Below, in pieces: positions 1-7,513 of a stretch of 64,000 bases of DNA. Origin of the DNA: Fumia xinanensis. GTDB lineage: Bacteria > Bacillota > Clostridia > Oscillospirales > Ruminococcaceae. Below the pieces are notes generated by a model. That model did no database searches, had not been told where the DNA came from, and saw only the letters and a list, made by a program, of their open reading frames with translations. The stretch is from contig NZ_JACRSV010000001.1 in assembly GCF_014384905.1 (NCBI RefSeq), forward strand, positions 62,001-126,000, written 5' to 3'. The position numbers and the translations under genes are program-made. Position 1 is the stretch's first letter. Each line of letters starts with the position of its first letter.

Positions 1-760
1 TGGGCTCTTCACATTCAGAAGCGATGGCCTCCTCGTAATCACCCAGGACAGAGCAGTTGATTTCCCGAAGATTTATAATGGCTTTTTCCACCAGCACGTT
101 ATTTGCGAACTGGAAGGCGTAATCGAGGGCATCCTCCAAAGTTTCTCGGTCGCTCGCCTTGCGTATACCGACGCTTGAGCCCAGATTAATGGGTTTGACG
201 ATTACGGGATAGCCGATAAGGGCCTCCACTTTATCCAGAAAAGCAGTGGTGTCCCCCTGATAGTGGCGTCGGTCGCTGCGGCAGCAGTCCAGAACCGGGA
301 TGTCGTTGTCCTTTAAGACGGCTTTCATCACGTATTTATCCATTCCGGAGGCCGACGACATCACGTCACAGCCCACAAAGGGAATGCGGAGGGTTTTCAA
401 ATAGCCCTGCAAGGCACCATCCTCTACATTGGTGCCGTGGACGATGGGAAAAGCGATATCGATGTAGTCGTAAATGTTACTGCCGAACTTTTTCATGGGG
501 TATTTAATTAGATTCAGCTTCTCATTTTCATTGACCAGAATCACCTTCTGGCTCTTTTTAAGCAGGGCGGGAATATTTTTGTAAGCTTCAATGTCACCGA
601 TATTTTCTCCGACGTAAAACTCATTTCCTTTGGTAATATAGATGGGGATGATATCGTATTTGTTGCGGTCAAAGTTGTTCACCGCCTGTAAGGCGGAAAT
701 AATGGATACTTCGTGCTCCACACTTTGACCGCCGAAAAACACTCCAATTTTGATTTTCAC
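1..760 (-). CDS. ddl: D-alanine--D-alanine ligase, C-terminus beyond window
   Basis: This ATP-grasp enzyme joins two D-alanines for the peptidoglycan stem peptide in the cytoplasm. About 253 N-terminal residues are present and the gene runs off the left edge. I chose a GTG start at 760 because AGAAAGGA lies just upstream. The N-terminus has the family's GVFFGGQSVEHEVS substrate-binding segment. The ATP-grasp lysine segment VIVKPINLGSSVGI lies near residue 205. The gene is last in a unit after the hydrolase and murF, whose product MurF uses D-Ala-D-Ala. The active-site loop that separates D-Ala from D-Ser or D-Lac specificity is outside the window, so a VanG-like variant cannot be excluded. 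Confidence 0.9.
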   Translation of the reverse strand, partial: MKIKIGVFFGGQSVEHEVSIISALQAVNNFDRNKYDIIPIYITKGNEFYVGENIGDIEAYKNIPALLKKSQKVILVNENEKLNLIKYPMKKFGSNIYDYIDIAFPIVHGTNVEDGALQGYLKTLRIPFVGCDVMSSASGMDKYVMKAVLKDNDIPVLDCCRSDRRHYQGDTTAFLDKVEALIGYPVIVKPINLGSSVGIRKASDRETLEDALDYAFQFANNVLVEKAIINLREINCSVLGDYEEAIASECEEP

Positions 761-796
761 AGATGATACAGTCCTTTCTCGCGGTTAATGTCTATT

Positions 797-2353
797 TTAA
801 TAGTTGTCTGGAAGGTCGTTTTCTAACAGGACAATTTTCTGAAGGCCGCCTGTTTTGATGTTTTCTACTGATTTTAGGGCTTCCTGCAAATTGGGAGCCA
901 CGATGATTTTGTTGGGTTCATATTTGGCATCGGTGAGGCCATTGTAGATACTCTTGGTTTGCCGCTCGCCTACGAGCACTACGTAATCGCAGACGGAAGC
1001 GGCTTGGGTACCGAAGGTGTGGTTACATTCGTCCTGTTTTTCACCCAGCTCGATCATGCCGGGGGTAACGAGGATTTTGAAGCCTTCGAAAGCGGACAGA
1101 GTATCGAGGGCCGCTTTGGCACCGCTGGGGTTAGAATTATAAGCATCGTCAATAATCAGCGCCTGGCTGCCTTTGATGAGCTGGAGCCGGTGAGGAACGC
1201 TTTCCAGCGCCTTAACCTGACGAACAAGATCCGTCATTGGAACACCTAGGGTATGGGCTGCCGCAATAGCTCCTGCGATGTTTAAAACGTTGTGAGCACC
1301 GATGAGGCGCGTCAGGAAAGTGTAGTCCGTGCCGTCCACCGTCATTTTGAAGGAAGAGCCTTTGCTGGATACCTGAATGTCGTAGGCACGGTAATCACTA
1401 TCGGTCTCCTCAATACCGTAGGCAACAGTTTTCTTCGAGCGTTTTTGCTTTCGAATGTATTCGTTGTCATTGTTGAGGAAAACGATGCCGTCTTGGGGAA
1501 CGGCGTCCGCCAGCTCAAACTTTGTTTTGATGACGTTGTCAATGGATTTAAAGCTCTCCAAGTGCTGAGGGCCAATGGAAGTAATGATTCCATAATTTGG
1601 CTTAACGATATCGCATATTTCCTGGATGTCTCCGATGTTTTTCGCGCCCATCTCACAGATAAAAATCTCATGGGTGGCCTTCAGGGAGGATCGAATGGTC
1701 CGGACAACGCCTAAAGTGGTGTTGAAGCTCTCGGGGGTCATGAGAACGTTGTATTTTGCCGAGAGCAGTTTGTTTAAATAGAATTTGACACTGGTTTTAC
1801 CATAGCTGCCAGTAATGCCGATGACTTTGAGATCGGACATTTCTCGGATCATCTGTTTTGCGTCGTTAATATACCAGTTGTTGATGGATTGTTCAATCGG
1901 GCGGTTAATCAGGTTTGCCAGCAGCACTAACAAAGAAGCGAAAAACTGTGCGATGGGCAGGAGCAGACCGTTTCCCCAGCTTTGGCCCAAAAGGGCGGCG
2001 GCTGCAACAATAAAACACAGCAGGACACCCAGGGTGATGAGCATTCGCTTGATCCGGTTGGTGTAAACCAAAGGTTTTTTGGCCTTTTTGGGACGGTTCA
2101 GGTAAGCGCTGATCGCCAAGACCAGAAACGAAATACCCTGACCGATGGGACCACAAAACAAAAGCAGGGGAATGGTGACGATGGCCCCCAGATTTCTGCC
2201 TACAACGGCAGGGAGAAAATTGCCTTTGAGCCATTTGAGCTGCTCATGAGGCTTATAGGAATTGAGCTGAAACATGTGCAAATAATACAGGCACAGCATG
2301 GTAAAATTGACCGCAAAGGCCATAAGAAGCAAAATTAGAAAAACGATTTCCAT
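797..2353 (-). CDS. murF: Membrane-anchored MurF-type ligase (518 aa)
   Basis: This Mur ligase probably adds D-Ala-D-Ala to the UDP-MurNAc-tripeptide. The ATP loop GSYGKTS is at residues 182-188. It is followed by the conserved central Mur ligase motifs and a C-terminal domain with DDAYNSNP, which is typical of MurF. The first 150 residues are not the usual UDP-sugar-binding domain. They are hydrophobic and read as about four membrane helices (roughly 1-30, 46-85 as two, 103-125 and 128-150). The start ATG at 2353 has GAAAGGA upstream. The gene lies between the hydrolase and ddl, which supports a D-Ala-D-Ala adding role. Replacement of the N-terminal domain by a membrane anchor is inferred from composition. 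A second, soluble MurF may exist elsewhere in the genome. Confidence 0.85.
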   Translation of the reverse strand: MEIVFLILLLMAFAVNFTMLCLYYLHMFQLNSYKPHEQLKWLKGNFLPAVVGRNLGAIVTIPLLLFCGPIGQGISFLVLAISAYLNRPKKAKKPLVYTNRIKRMLITLGVLLCFIVAAAALLGQSWGNGLLLPIAQFFASLLVLLANLINRPIEQSINNWYINDAKQMIREMSDLKVIGITGSYGKTSVKFYLNKLLSAKYNVLMTPESFNTTLGVVRTIRSSLKATHEIFICEMGAKNIGDIQEICDIVKPNYGIITSIGPQHLESFKSIDNVIKTKFELADAVPQDGIVFLNNDNEYIRKQKRSKKTVAYGIEETDSDYRAYDIQVSSKGSSFKMTVDGTDYTFLTRLIGAHNVLNIAGAIAAAHTLGVPMTDLVRQVKALESVPHRLQLIKGSQALIIDDAYNSNPSGAKAALDTLSAFEGFKILVTPGMIELGEKQDECNHTFGTQAASVCDYVVLVGERQTKSIYNGLTDAKYEPNKIIVAPNLQEALKSVENIKTGGLQKIVLLENDLPDNY

Positions 2354-2375
2354 TGTTGGCGTCGTTTCCTTTCAG

Positions 2376-3167
2376 TTATGAATTGAGAGGGATACCCAAA
2401 AAGGAGTCCAGTACCCGGCACACGGTGCCCCACTGGTCCAAAAAGGAGTAATGCCCGGCGTTTTTGACGATGACGAGTCCCGCGTCGGGAATGAGTTCTT
2501 CCATTCGCTTGCCGTCACTCAAAGGGGTGGCTGTATCATTTTCTCCCCATACGAGGAGGGTGGACTGCTTGATGTTTGGAAGTAGCGGTTCCAGGTCTTC
2601 GTTAACCACTTTTACCAAAGACTGCCGCATGAGGGGCGTGGCACTTTTGTAATCCGCGGAGCCGTGTTTATTGCGAAGATTTTCCAAAGCGTCTGGAAAC
2701 ATCTTCTGTACGATTTCGATGCTGAGGACGTTTCTGCCGATTTTATAGCACCGCTGCCGAAACCGCTTTTTTAGGGTTTTCTTGGGAAGAATTCCGGCGC
2801 TGTCTACTAAAATGAGCTTTGTAAGCTCAAAAGGAAGTTTTCTCCGGTTGGCGATCTTGATAGAGACCCGCCCGCCGTGGGAATGTCCCAACAAAACGGC
2901 TTTTTTAATGCCACAAAACTCGATAAACTGCAAAACACAGTCAGCAAATTCGTCGACGCTCCAAGGACTCTGCGGCTCGCCACTTTCCCCAAAACCAGGC
3001 ATATCAAGGGCGTAAACCCGGCGGTACTGGGCCAGATGATTTACCATCTGCCTGAAAAGCGCAATGTTGGAGCCCCAGCCGTGGAGAAGAACAACCGCTT
3101 CATCGCAGTCGTTTTGGAGTCCTTCAGCGATATAGTTGATGGGGATGCCGTCTAATTTTGTCTGCAA
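2376..3167 (-). CDS. Alpha/beta hydrolase
   Basis: This is a single-domain alpha/beta hydrolase. It shows the oxyanion-hole segment VVLLHGWGS and the nucleophile elbow GHSHGG with a central serine. An acid is available in GENDTATPL and the histidine in KNAGHYSFLDQW. The substrate is unknown and the cytoplasm is likely because no signal peptide is seen. I start at TTG 3167 because AAAGGATG is eight bases upstream. An ATG at 3206 would add 13 residues but has no ribosome binding site, and an ATG at 3176 sits directly on the AAAGG. It is first in the unit with murF and ddl, 22 bases before murF, so a link to envelope metabolism is possible but unproven. Confidence 0.85.
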   Translation of the reverse strand: MQTKLDGIPINYIAEGLQNDCDEAVVLLHGWGSNIALFRQMVNHLAQYRRVYALDMPGFGESGEPQSPWSVDEFADCVLQFIEFCGIKKAVLLGHSHGGRVSIKIANRRKLPFELTKLILVDSAGILPKKTLKKRFRQRCYKIGRNVLSIEIVQKMFPDALENLRNKHGSADYKSATPLMRQSLVKVVNEDLEPLLPNIKQSTLLVWGENDTATPLSDGKRMEELIPDAGLVIVKNAGHYSFLDQWGTVCRVLDSFLGIPLNS

Positions 3168-3251
3168 AACGTTCATCCTTTCGAGAACAAAATGGTCCTT
3201 ACTCATTTTCTATTCTAAATGTATTCAGATTAGCACATAAAAACACATTTT

Positions 3252-3281
3252 AGTATAATTCTTTTTCCCATAGGTTGTCAA
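3252..3281 (-). promoter_or_regulatory. Sigma-A promoter for the hydrolase-murF-ddl unit
   Basis: On the minus strand TTGACA (3276-3281) is followed after 18 bases by TATACT (3252-3257). It lies about 85 bases before the hydrolase start. A copy of the decamer TTGCCAATTT ends two bases upstream of the -35 box. Confidence 0.75.
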
Positions 3282-3283
3282 GG

Positions 3284-3346
3284 AAATTGGCAAGATTAAC
3301 AACCCTTTTTCCAGCTTGGATTATTAGCATTTCCCCAAATTGGCAA
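3284..3346. repeat. 10-bp direct repeat upstream of the hydrolase promoter
   Basis: AAATTGGCAA occurs exactly at 3284-3293 and again at 3337-3346, 53 bp apart (about five helical turns). Flanking bases are also similar. The first copy almost touches the -35 box, so a regulator site is possible. Confidence 0.5.
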
Positions 3347-3390
3347 AGTTACCAGCCGTAAAAATTGTTTTCTATGTTTGAAAAGAAAAA

Positions 3391-3416
3391 ACAGACCGTA
3401 TCATGATACGGTCTGT
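3391..3416 (-). terminator. Terminator of the first tRNA-Lys gene
   Basis: This is a perfect palindrome, ACAGACCGTATC and its complement around a short centre. It is flanked by A and T runs on both sides and could stop transcription in either direction. It lies just past the 3' end of the tRNA at 3424-3499. Confidence 0.85.
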
Positions 3417-3423
3417 TTTTTAC

Positions 3424-3499
3424 TGGTGAGCCACCGGAGATTCGAACTCCGGACCCTTTGATTAAAAGTCAAATGCTCTGCCAGCTGAGCTAGTGGCTC
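3424..3499 (-). tRNA. tRNA-Lys (UUU)
   Basis: This is a 76-nt tRNA gene with an encoded 3' CCA. The acceptor stem is GAGCCAC/GTGGCTC, the T loop carries TTCGAAT, and the anticodon loop CTTTTAA gives anticodon UUU. It is identical to the gene at 3591-3666. Confidence 0.97.
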
Positions 3500-3510
3500 T
3501 CATAAATTTT

Positions 3511-3539
3511 ATTCTATCAAAATCTTCGGAAAAAGTCAA
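3511..3539 (-). promoter_or_regulatory. Promoter of the first tRNA-Lys gene
   Basis: On the minus strand TTGACT (3534-3539), 17 bases, TAGAAT (3511-3516). It lies between the two tRNA genes, after the terminator of the other copy, so each tRNA is its own unit. Confidence 0.75.
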
Positions 3540-3553
3540 GCCTGATTTAAAAA

Positions 3554-3590
3554 AATGAAATCCCCAACCCTATTGGATGAGGATTTCATT
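3554..3590 (-). terminator. Terminator of the second tRNA-Lys gene
   Basis: Ten-base arms AATGAAATCC (3554-3563) and GGATTTCATT (3581-3590) pair perfectly around a 17-nt loop. On the minus strand the stem is followed by a run of T. Confidence 0.8.
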
Positions 3591-3666
3591 TGGTGAGCCA
3601 CCGGAGATTCGAACTCCGGACCCTTTGATTAAAAGTCAAATGCTCTGCCAGCTGAGCTAGTGGCTC
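3591..3666 (-). tRNA. tRNA-Lys (UUU), second copy
   Basis: This gene is identical over 76 nt to the tRNA-Lys at 3424-3499, including the encoded CCA and UUU anticodon. The two genes are 167 bp apart in the same direction and have separate promoters and terminators. Confidence 0.97.
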
Positions 3667-3694
3667 GTTTACTGTCGTTTTATGACGCTTGTCT

Positions 3695-3723
3695 ATTATA
3701 TCAAATCGTTTATAGCTTGTCAA
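3695..3723 (-). promoter_or_regulatory. Consensus sigma-A promoter of the second tRNA-Lys gene
   Basis: On the minus strand TTGACA (3718-3723), 17 bases, TATAAT (3695-3700), ending about 29 bases before the tRNA. Both boxes are perfect consensus. Confidence 0.85.
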
Positions 3724-3967
3724 TAATCATTTTTAAATTTGACGCAACCCATAATTTTCATAATAAATTAGGAAAATTTTTGGCAATAACCTATATGCGA
3801 TTCTGAAAGACGATAATTATAGCATTTCACGAATATCATAGGATATGCACGGCATAAATATAATTGATTGACTGTTTCTAATCGCAACAGGGCATTGAAA
3901 AATAAAGTTTCGTAATATATTCCGTCATAAAATGGTTATTAATATTTCATAATATTTCTAATATTTA
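3724..3967. other. AT-rich intergenic stretch with no gene seen
   Basis: This lies between the tRNA promoter and the promoter of the DUF4190 gene. It is strongly AT-rich and has no open frame with a ribosome binding site. I see no convincing hairpin or repeat. Confidence 0.6.
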
Positions 3968-3996
3968 TTGCAAAAAAGACATTGTTATGCTATGAT
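3968..3996 (+). promoter_or_regulatory. Promoter of the DUF4190-like gene
   Basis: TTGCAA (3968-3973), 17 bases, TATGAT (3991-3996), about 50 bases before the start codon at 4045. Confidence 0.6.
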
Positions 3997-4044
3997 AAGA
4001 TTATCAAAGCGAAATGGATTTTCGCTTAAAAGGAGGATGAACTC

Positions 4045-4365
4045 ATGGATGAAATGAACCAATACCAACCCCCGGTACAGCCGCAGGGAGGCAAAGGGCT
4101 TGCAATCGCTTCGATGGTTCTCGGAATCGTTTCTGTTGTGTTTGCCTGCTGCCTTTGGTACATATCTCTTGTAGCTGGAGTTGTCGGCTTGATTCTTGGT
4201 ATCGTATCCATTAAACAGAACCGAGACGGCAGAGGTATGGCAATTGCTGGCATCATCATGTGTGCTATTGCAATCGTTTTGGCGATCTGCACGGTACTGT
4301 TTTTGGGCGCCTTGCTTGCATCTTATCCCGAGTTGGCACAGTATTATCAATATTCCTCTTATTAG
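4045..4365 (+). CDS. DUF4190-type small membrane protein
   Basis: This 106-residue protein has a short proline/glutamine-rich head (residues 1-15) and two long hydrophobic segments (about 18-58 and 66-98). A short polar turn with KQNRDGRG separates them. This is the usual DUF4190 layout, a family of small membrane proteins without assigned activity. AAGGAGG lies eight bases before the ATG. It has its own promoter and terminator, so it is monocistronic. The function is unknown. Confidence 0.8.
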   Translation: MDEMNQYQPPVQPQGGKGLAIASMVLGIVSVVFACCLWYISLVAGVVGLILGIVSIKQNRDGRGMAIAGIIMCAIAIVLAICTVLFLGALLASYPELAQYYQYSSY

Positions 4366-4376
4366 AGGAGATAAAA

Positions 4377-4410
4377 GAGGCACGGAGCATCAGCTTCGTG
4401 CCTTTTATTT
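4377..4410 (+). terminator. Terminator after the DUF4190-like gene
   Basis: Arms GGCACGGAGC and GCTTCGTGCC (4379-4402) form a ten-pair stem with one G-T pair and a four-base loop, followed by a T-rich stretch. Confidence 0.8.
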
Positions 4411-4434
4411 TTATAATATTTGATGGGTTTGTGA

Positions 4435-4824
4435 TCATGGCAGCGGCAGAAAAAAATTCCTGCCCACAAAATATATGGCCATCAAAATGCCGAAAACGAT
4501 CCAGAAGAGACCTTTGCGCGGAAGGAGTGTCTTATGTGTTCCGAAAAGAGCGGTGCCCAGTTCGGCATAGAGAAAAAGCCCCAATATGAGTAAAATCAAA
4601 GGGACAATGTTGTATTGCAGTGCAGAAATAACATCTCCCCGAAGTAGGGCGCGGACACTTCTGGTATTGCCGCAGGCGGGACAATAAAAGCCGGTGTAGC
4701 GGTAAAAAGGGCAGTTTGGAAGGAAGTAGGACAGGGATAAAGTAAAATCTTTCGTCAGAAAAAACAGGGACAAAAGGAAGACAGGCAGGAGAATATAGCC
4801 GATTTGGAGCACACGTTTTTTCAT
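4435..4824 (-). CDS. DUF2752 membrane protein
   Basis: This 129-residue protein has three membrane segments. A cysteine-containing stretch with CPF, then YCPACGNTRS, is the hallmark of DUF2752 (unknown function). I start at ATG 4824 because GGGAGG lies five bases upstream. An ATG at 4842 has no such site. It has its own promoter at 4856-4884. The paired cysteines could bind metal or form a disulfide, but nothing here decides that. Confidence 0.8.
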   Translation of the reverse strand: MKKRVLQIGYILLPVFLLSLFFLTKDFTLSLSYFLPNCPFYRYTGFYCPACGNTRSVRALLRGDVISALQYNIVPLILLILGLFLYAELGTALFGTHKTLLPRKGLFWIVFGILMAIYFVGRNFFLPLP

Positions 4825-4855
4825 AGTTTCCTCCCGTCCCAAAAGTCTTTCTTTC

Positions 4856-4884
4856 AGTATAGGGAGATTTTAAAAAGAAGTCAA
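4856..4884 (-). promoter_or_regulatory. Promoter of the DUF2752 gene
   Basis: On the minus strand TTGACT (4879-4884), 17 bases, TATACT (4856-4861), about 32 bases before the start codon. The -35 box is about ten bases past the stop of the upstream coat-protein gene. Confidence 0.7.
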
Positions 4885-4893
4885 GACGCCTCT

Positions 4894-5109
4894 TTAATGT
4901 AGATTCCATCCCCTTTTACGCATTTCGTCGGAAATTTCGATCTGCAGCTGATGCTCGTCGTTTAAGAGATTGAGGAACTCGCTCCGAACGTTCACGGTAG
5001 CGCATTTGTTGGCGAAATGGTTGTAGAGGGAAGTCATTTCCTCTTCGGCTTGGAGGGCGTCAGTAATCATATCTTCGTCGTAACAATTGTTATCCAGCTT
5101 GATATCCAT
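4894..5109 (-). CDS. CotF-like spore coat protein (71 aa)
   Basis: This small helical protein matches the CotF/spore-coat family pattern. It has YDEDMITDALQAEEEMTSLY, then a conserved asparagine and cysteine, then LLNDEHQLQIEISDEMRKRG and a final aromatic residue. CotF-type proteins are structural components of the spore coat. The start ATG at 5109 has AGAAAGGA upstream. A longer in-frame ATG at 5160 lacks one. It is the last of three small genes downstream of spoIIP. Assignment rests on sequence pattern, and the role in this organism is inferred. Confidence 0.75.
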   Translation of the reverse strand: MDIKLDNNCYDEDMITDALQAEEEMTSLYNHFANKCATVNVRSEFLNLLNDEHQLQIEISDEMRKRGWNLH

Positions 5110-5187
5110 ATAAAACGATCCTTTCTGGGAATGGGATATGTCAACGGGAAGAGTACACAATAGATGCAGAAGACAAAGTCTTTCGTC

Positions 5188-5376
5188 CTATTGAAGCAGG
5201 CTTTGCAGCACTTGGTAATGGGTCTGATGCTGAGCGGCCATTTGTTCGCATTTGGTGCGAAGCTGGGGGTCCTTACATAGAAGGGCGTAGTTTTTGTACT
5301 TTTCTATGAGCATCTGCTCTTTTCCCATTTGGGTGTCCAACATGCGGAGCTCGTCTTTGCTGAGTTCAGGCATCAT
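5188..5376 (-). CDS. Small CotF-like / coat-associated protein (62 aa)
   Basis: This short all-helical protein has charged heptad-like segments (LSKDELRMLDTQMGKEQMLI, then YKNYALLCKDPQLRTKCEQM). It resembles the first half of CotF-type coat proteins, and the next gene resembles them too. The start is the first of two adjacent ATG codons (5374-5376), five bases after AGAAAGGAG. It sits 78 bases upstream of the other coat-like gene and 20 bases after the membrane protein. It is likely produced during sporulation. Function is inferred from pattern and neighbours. Confidence 0.65.
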   Translation of the reverse strand: MMPELSKDELRMLDTQMGKEQMLIEKYKNYALLCKDPQLRTKCEQMAAQHQTHYQVLQSLLQ

Positions 5377-5396
5377 TATTTCTCCTTTCTGGAGGT

Positions 5397-5711
5397 CTAC
5401 TCCAAATAGTCTGACAGGAAATCTGCCCCGTAGGTGAAAAAAACAATGGATTTTGGAATGAGTACTGGGTACCGGTTGATAACGTCTTCCACCTCTTTGA
5501 CCGGAAAGCGGGGAAGGGTAAAATGCTGTCCGAAAAAGGAAAACTGGTAGCAGCTTCCGTCTTCTGCGATTTGCGCCGAGGCGGGCGCATCCATAGGCGT
5601 CATGGCAGATTGAGTATTGAATGCGGCTATGGTTAGTCCGGCCAGGGTGCCTAAGATTATCAGAGTCAGAAAAAAGGCGATCCAAAGGATCCTCATAGAG
5701 GTGCGGTTCAT
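5397..5711 (-). CDS. Single-pass membrane protein of unknown function
   Basis: This 104-residue protein has one N-terminal membrane helix (about residues 8-32). A short extracytoplasmic domain follows that is rich in aromatic residues and prolines. I do not recognise a family. The start ATG at 5711 has AGGA nine bases upstream. The gene lies between the spoIIP terminator and the two coat-like genes, with little room for a separate promoter. It may therefore be expressed by readthrough from spoIIP, and a sporulation role is possible. Confidence 0.65.
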   Translation of the reverse strand: MNRTSMRILWIAFFLTLIILGTLAGLTIAAFNTQSAMTPMDAPASAQIAEDGSCYQFSFFGQHFTLPRFPVKEVEDVINRYPVLIPKSIVFFTYGADFLSDYLE

Positions 5712-5744
5712 CGTTTCACGTCCTGTCCGGCGGAGAATGCAAGT

Positions 5745-5775
5745 AAAAAGCCCGTCAGTAATTGACGGGCTTTTT
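5745..5775 (-). terminator. Bidirectional-looking terminator after spoIIP
   Basis: GCCCGTCA (5750-5757) and TGACGGGC (5763-5770) pair perfectly around a five-base loop, with A and T runs on either side. Confidence 0.85.
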
Positions 5776-5788
5776 CTTGCAGACCGCC

Positions 5789-6946
5789 TCATTGTTTGTA
5801 ACTGTTTAACAGTTTTCCCAAAGAAGCGCCGATTAATTCACCAGAATAGGTTGCTTGTTCTAACGTGTTTCCGTGGCCGCCTACTTCCAGAAGGATGGAG
5901 CCGGTGGTCAAATGCTGGTTATATTTGCGGTAGTCGAAAAGTACGGGACGGGTGAGACCCGGATAGTCGCCTTCCATCTGGTTTTCCAGGGCGGCCGAGA
6001 AGCTCAGGTTCTGGAAAAAGTTCGGGTAATTAATATTGTCGTTAGCGCAGCCGTTGACGATCATCACCTGGGCGGCGGTTTTGCCGTTTACATCGGCTAC
6101 GGGGGCGGTGACGGTGTCGCCCGAGACGATGGCATCCCGGTGAACGTCCAAAACTACCTTAATGGACGGGTATTTTTTGAGGTAATTTTGTACGGTGATT
6201 ACCGACCGGTCGTAAGCGCCGTTAAATGAGGGGTAGTCGTGCTGGGTGGTGTCATGGATGACACCGATGCCGGCTTTTTTCAATTCCTCTTCGATTTTAT
6301 TTCCCACAGCGACCATGTTTTTGGTGTTGTCGGTGGAGCGGGAGCTGTAGGTCTTGTCATAGTACTCGCCGGTGAAAGGAAGATAGCTCTCGGTGGTGTG
6401 GGTGTGCATGATGAGCACCTGGGGCTCGTCGGTGTTTTCAATAGTGAAGGCGGGGGGCTTGGAAATGGCTTCTTCAATTTCTGCGGTACTATGGGAAGTA
6501 CAATTTTTAATAAATCCGTTTTCCAGTGGAATATATATATTGGAAGGAGCGGCCGTGTAGGTCTTATGAACCAAAACCGCTTTGTTTTCGTCAGGGATCT
6601 CTGGCTCCGGGATCGGTTCTGTGCCTGTATCTGAGACCGCGGATTCAGAGGAGGCCGGTTCCTGATCGGAAGGCTTATCATCGGTCGGCTCCAGGATTGA
6701 GACGGGATTTTCTTCGTTCGCCGAAAGTGTGACTTCATGTGGAGAATCGCCTTCCAGCAGTCCGTAAGCGCCTTCGGGCAGAGCCATCACCGCAGACAGT
6801 ACACCCAGTTTTTGTCCAAAGCTTGTCAGCTTTGGAAGCGCTTTCAGGATACTGCCGGTCCCGATCATCAGGGCCAGGGCAAAACATATTCCCATAATCA
6901 GGCGCCTAAGCTGAAAGCGCCGCCGCAAATGTGTCCGCAAGTCCAT
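5789..6946 (-). CDS. spoIIP: Stage II sporulation protein P
   Basis: SpoIIP is a membrane-anchored amidase and endopeptidase. It works with SpoIID and SpoIIM to thin septal peptidoglycan during engulfment. The N-terminus has a membrane helix, then a proline- and acid-rich linker, then the catalytic domain. That domain has MHTHTTESY, LDVHRDAI and LLEVGGHGNT, which carry the zinc-site and catalytic residues of this amidase fold. Length is normal for the family. I use ATG 6946. An ATG at 6985 has no ribosome binding site and may lie inside the promoter. TTG 6940 with AAAGGGTG upstream is an alternative. It is transcribed away from asp23. Confidence 0.93.
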   Translation of the reverse strand: MDLRTHLRRRFQLRRLIMGICFALALMIGTGSILKALPKLTSFGQKLGVLSAVMALPEGAYGLLEGDSPHEVTLSANEENPVSILEPTDDKPSDQEPASSESAVSDTGTEPIPEPEIPDENKAVLVHKTYTAAPSNIYIPLENGFIKNCTSHSTAEIEEAISKPPAFTIENTDEPQVLIMHTHTTESYLPFTGEYYDKTYSSRSTDNTKNMVAVGNKIEEELKKAGIGVIHDTTQHDYPSFNGAYDRSVITVQNYLKKYPSIKVVLDVHRDAIVSGDTVTAPVADVNGKTAAQVMIVNGCANDNINYPNFFQNLSFSAALENQMEGDYPGLTRPVLFDYRKYNQHLTTGSILLEVGGHGNTLEQATYSGELIGASLGKLLNSYKQ

Positions 6947-6973
6947 CACCCTTTCTTTTGTTGTCACGGTACT

Positions 6974-7003
6974 ATTGTTATGCATCTAAAGAACGGTTTA
7001 TGC
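6974..7003 (-). promoter_or_regulatory. Possible sigma-E promoter of spoIIP
   Basis: On the minus strand GCATAAA (6997-7003), 14 bases, CATAACAAT (6974-6982). This resembles the mother-cell sigma-E pattern, and spoIIP is sigma-E controlled in Bacillus subtilis. It also argues for a start codon downstream of 6974. The match is partial. Confidence 0.4.
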
Positions 7004-7026
7004 GGGCAAAATATCGGGGTGTTCCC

Positions 7027-7055
7027 TTGACAAACAGGCTTATTTTGATTAAACT
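7027..7055 (+). promoter_or_regulatory. Promoter of the asp23-fakA-recG unit
   Basis: TTGACA (7027-7032), 17 bases, TAAACT (7050-7055), about 105 bases before the asp23 start. Confidence 0.7.
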
Positions 7056-7159
7056 GTACATTGAATAGGAATATCATTCCAAACATTTCTAAAGATAACA
7101 AAATAATTTCAGTTTCCATCATACAAAGGAAAACGTACACAGCAAGAGGGGGTATCACA

Positions 7160-7513
7160 ATGGTAAGAATGGAAAATCATTTGGGCACGATCGATATTTC
7201 CAGAAACTTTTTCGTCAACCTGGTCGGCGCGACGGCAACTAGCTGTTTTGGCGTGGCGGGCATGGCGGTTTCCGATCCAGCTCAGGGATTTTTGAGCAAG
7301 TTCCGCCGGGATCACGACGGGTCAAAAGGCGTCAAAATCCGCACCCGCAACGGCAAGCTCGTCATCGACCTCCATATCATCGTAACTTATGGAACCAATA
7401 TTTCTGCCATCGTCAAAAGCATCATCCACAAAGTGAGTTATACCGTCGAGGATATCACCGGTATCCGGGTACAAAACGTCAATGTCTTTGTGGACGGCAT
7501 GCGCACCTGCTAG
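7160..7513 (+). CDS. Asp23/Gls24 family envelope-stress protein
   Basis: This 117-residue cytoplasmic protein of the Asp23/Gls24 (DUF322) family shows the family's alternating strands and its C-terminal segment VEDITGIRVQNVNVFVDGM. Members are abundant, membrane-associated envelope-stress proteins without a known enzymatic activity. GAGGGGG precedes the ATG at 7160. The next gene is fakA, the same pair as yloU-yloV in Bacillus. There is a CFGVAGMA glycine/cysteine stretch near residue 28 that is also family-like. Confidence 0.88.
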   Translation: MVRMENHLGTIDISRNFFVNLVGATATSCFGVAGMAVSDPAQGFLSKFRRDHDGSKGVKIRTRNGKLVIDLHIIVTYGTNISAIVKSIIHKVSYTVEDITGIRVQNVNVFVDGMRTC

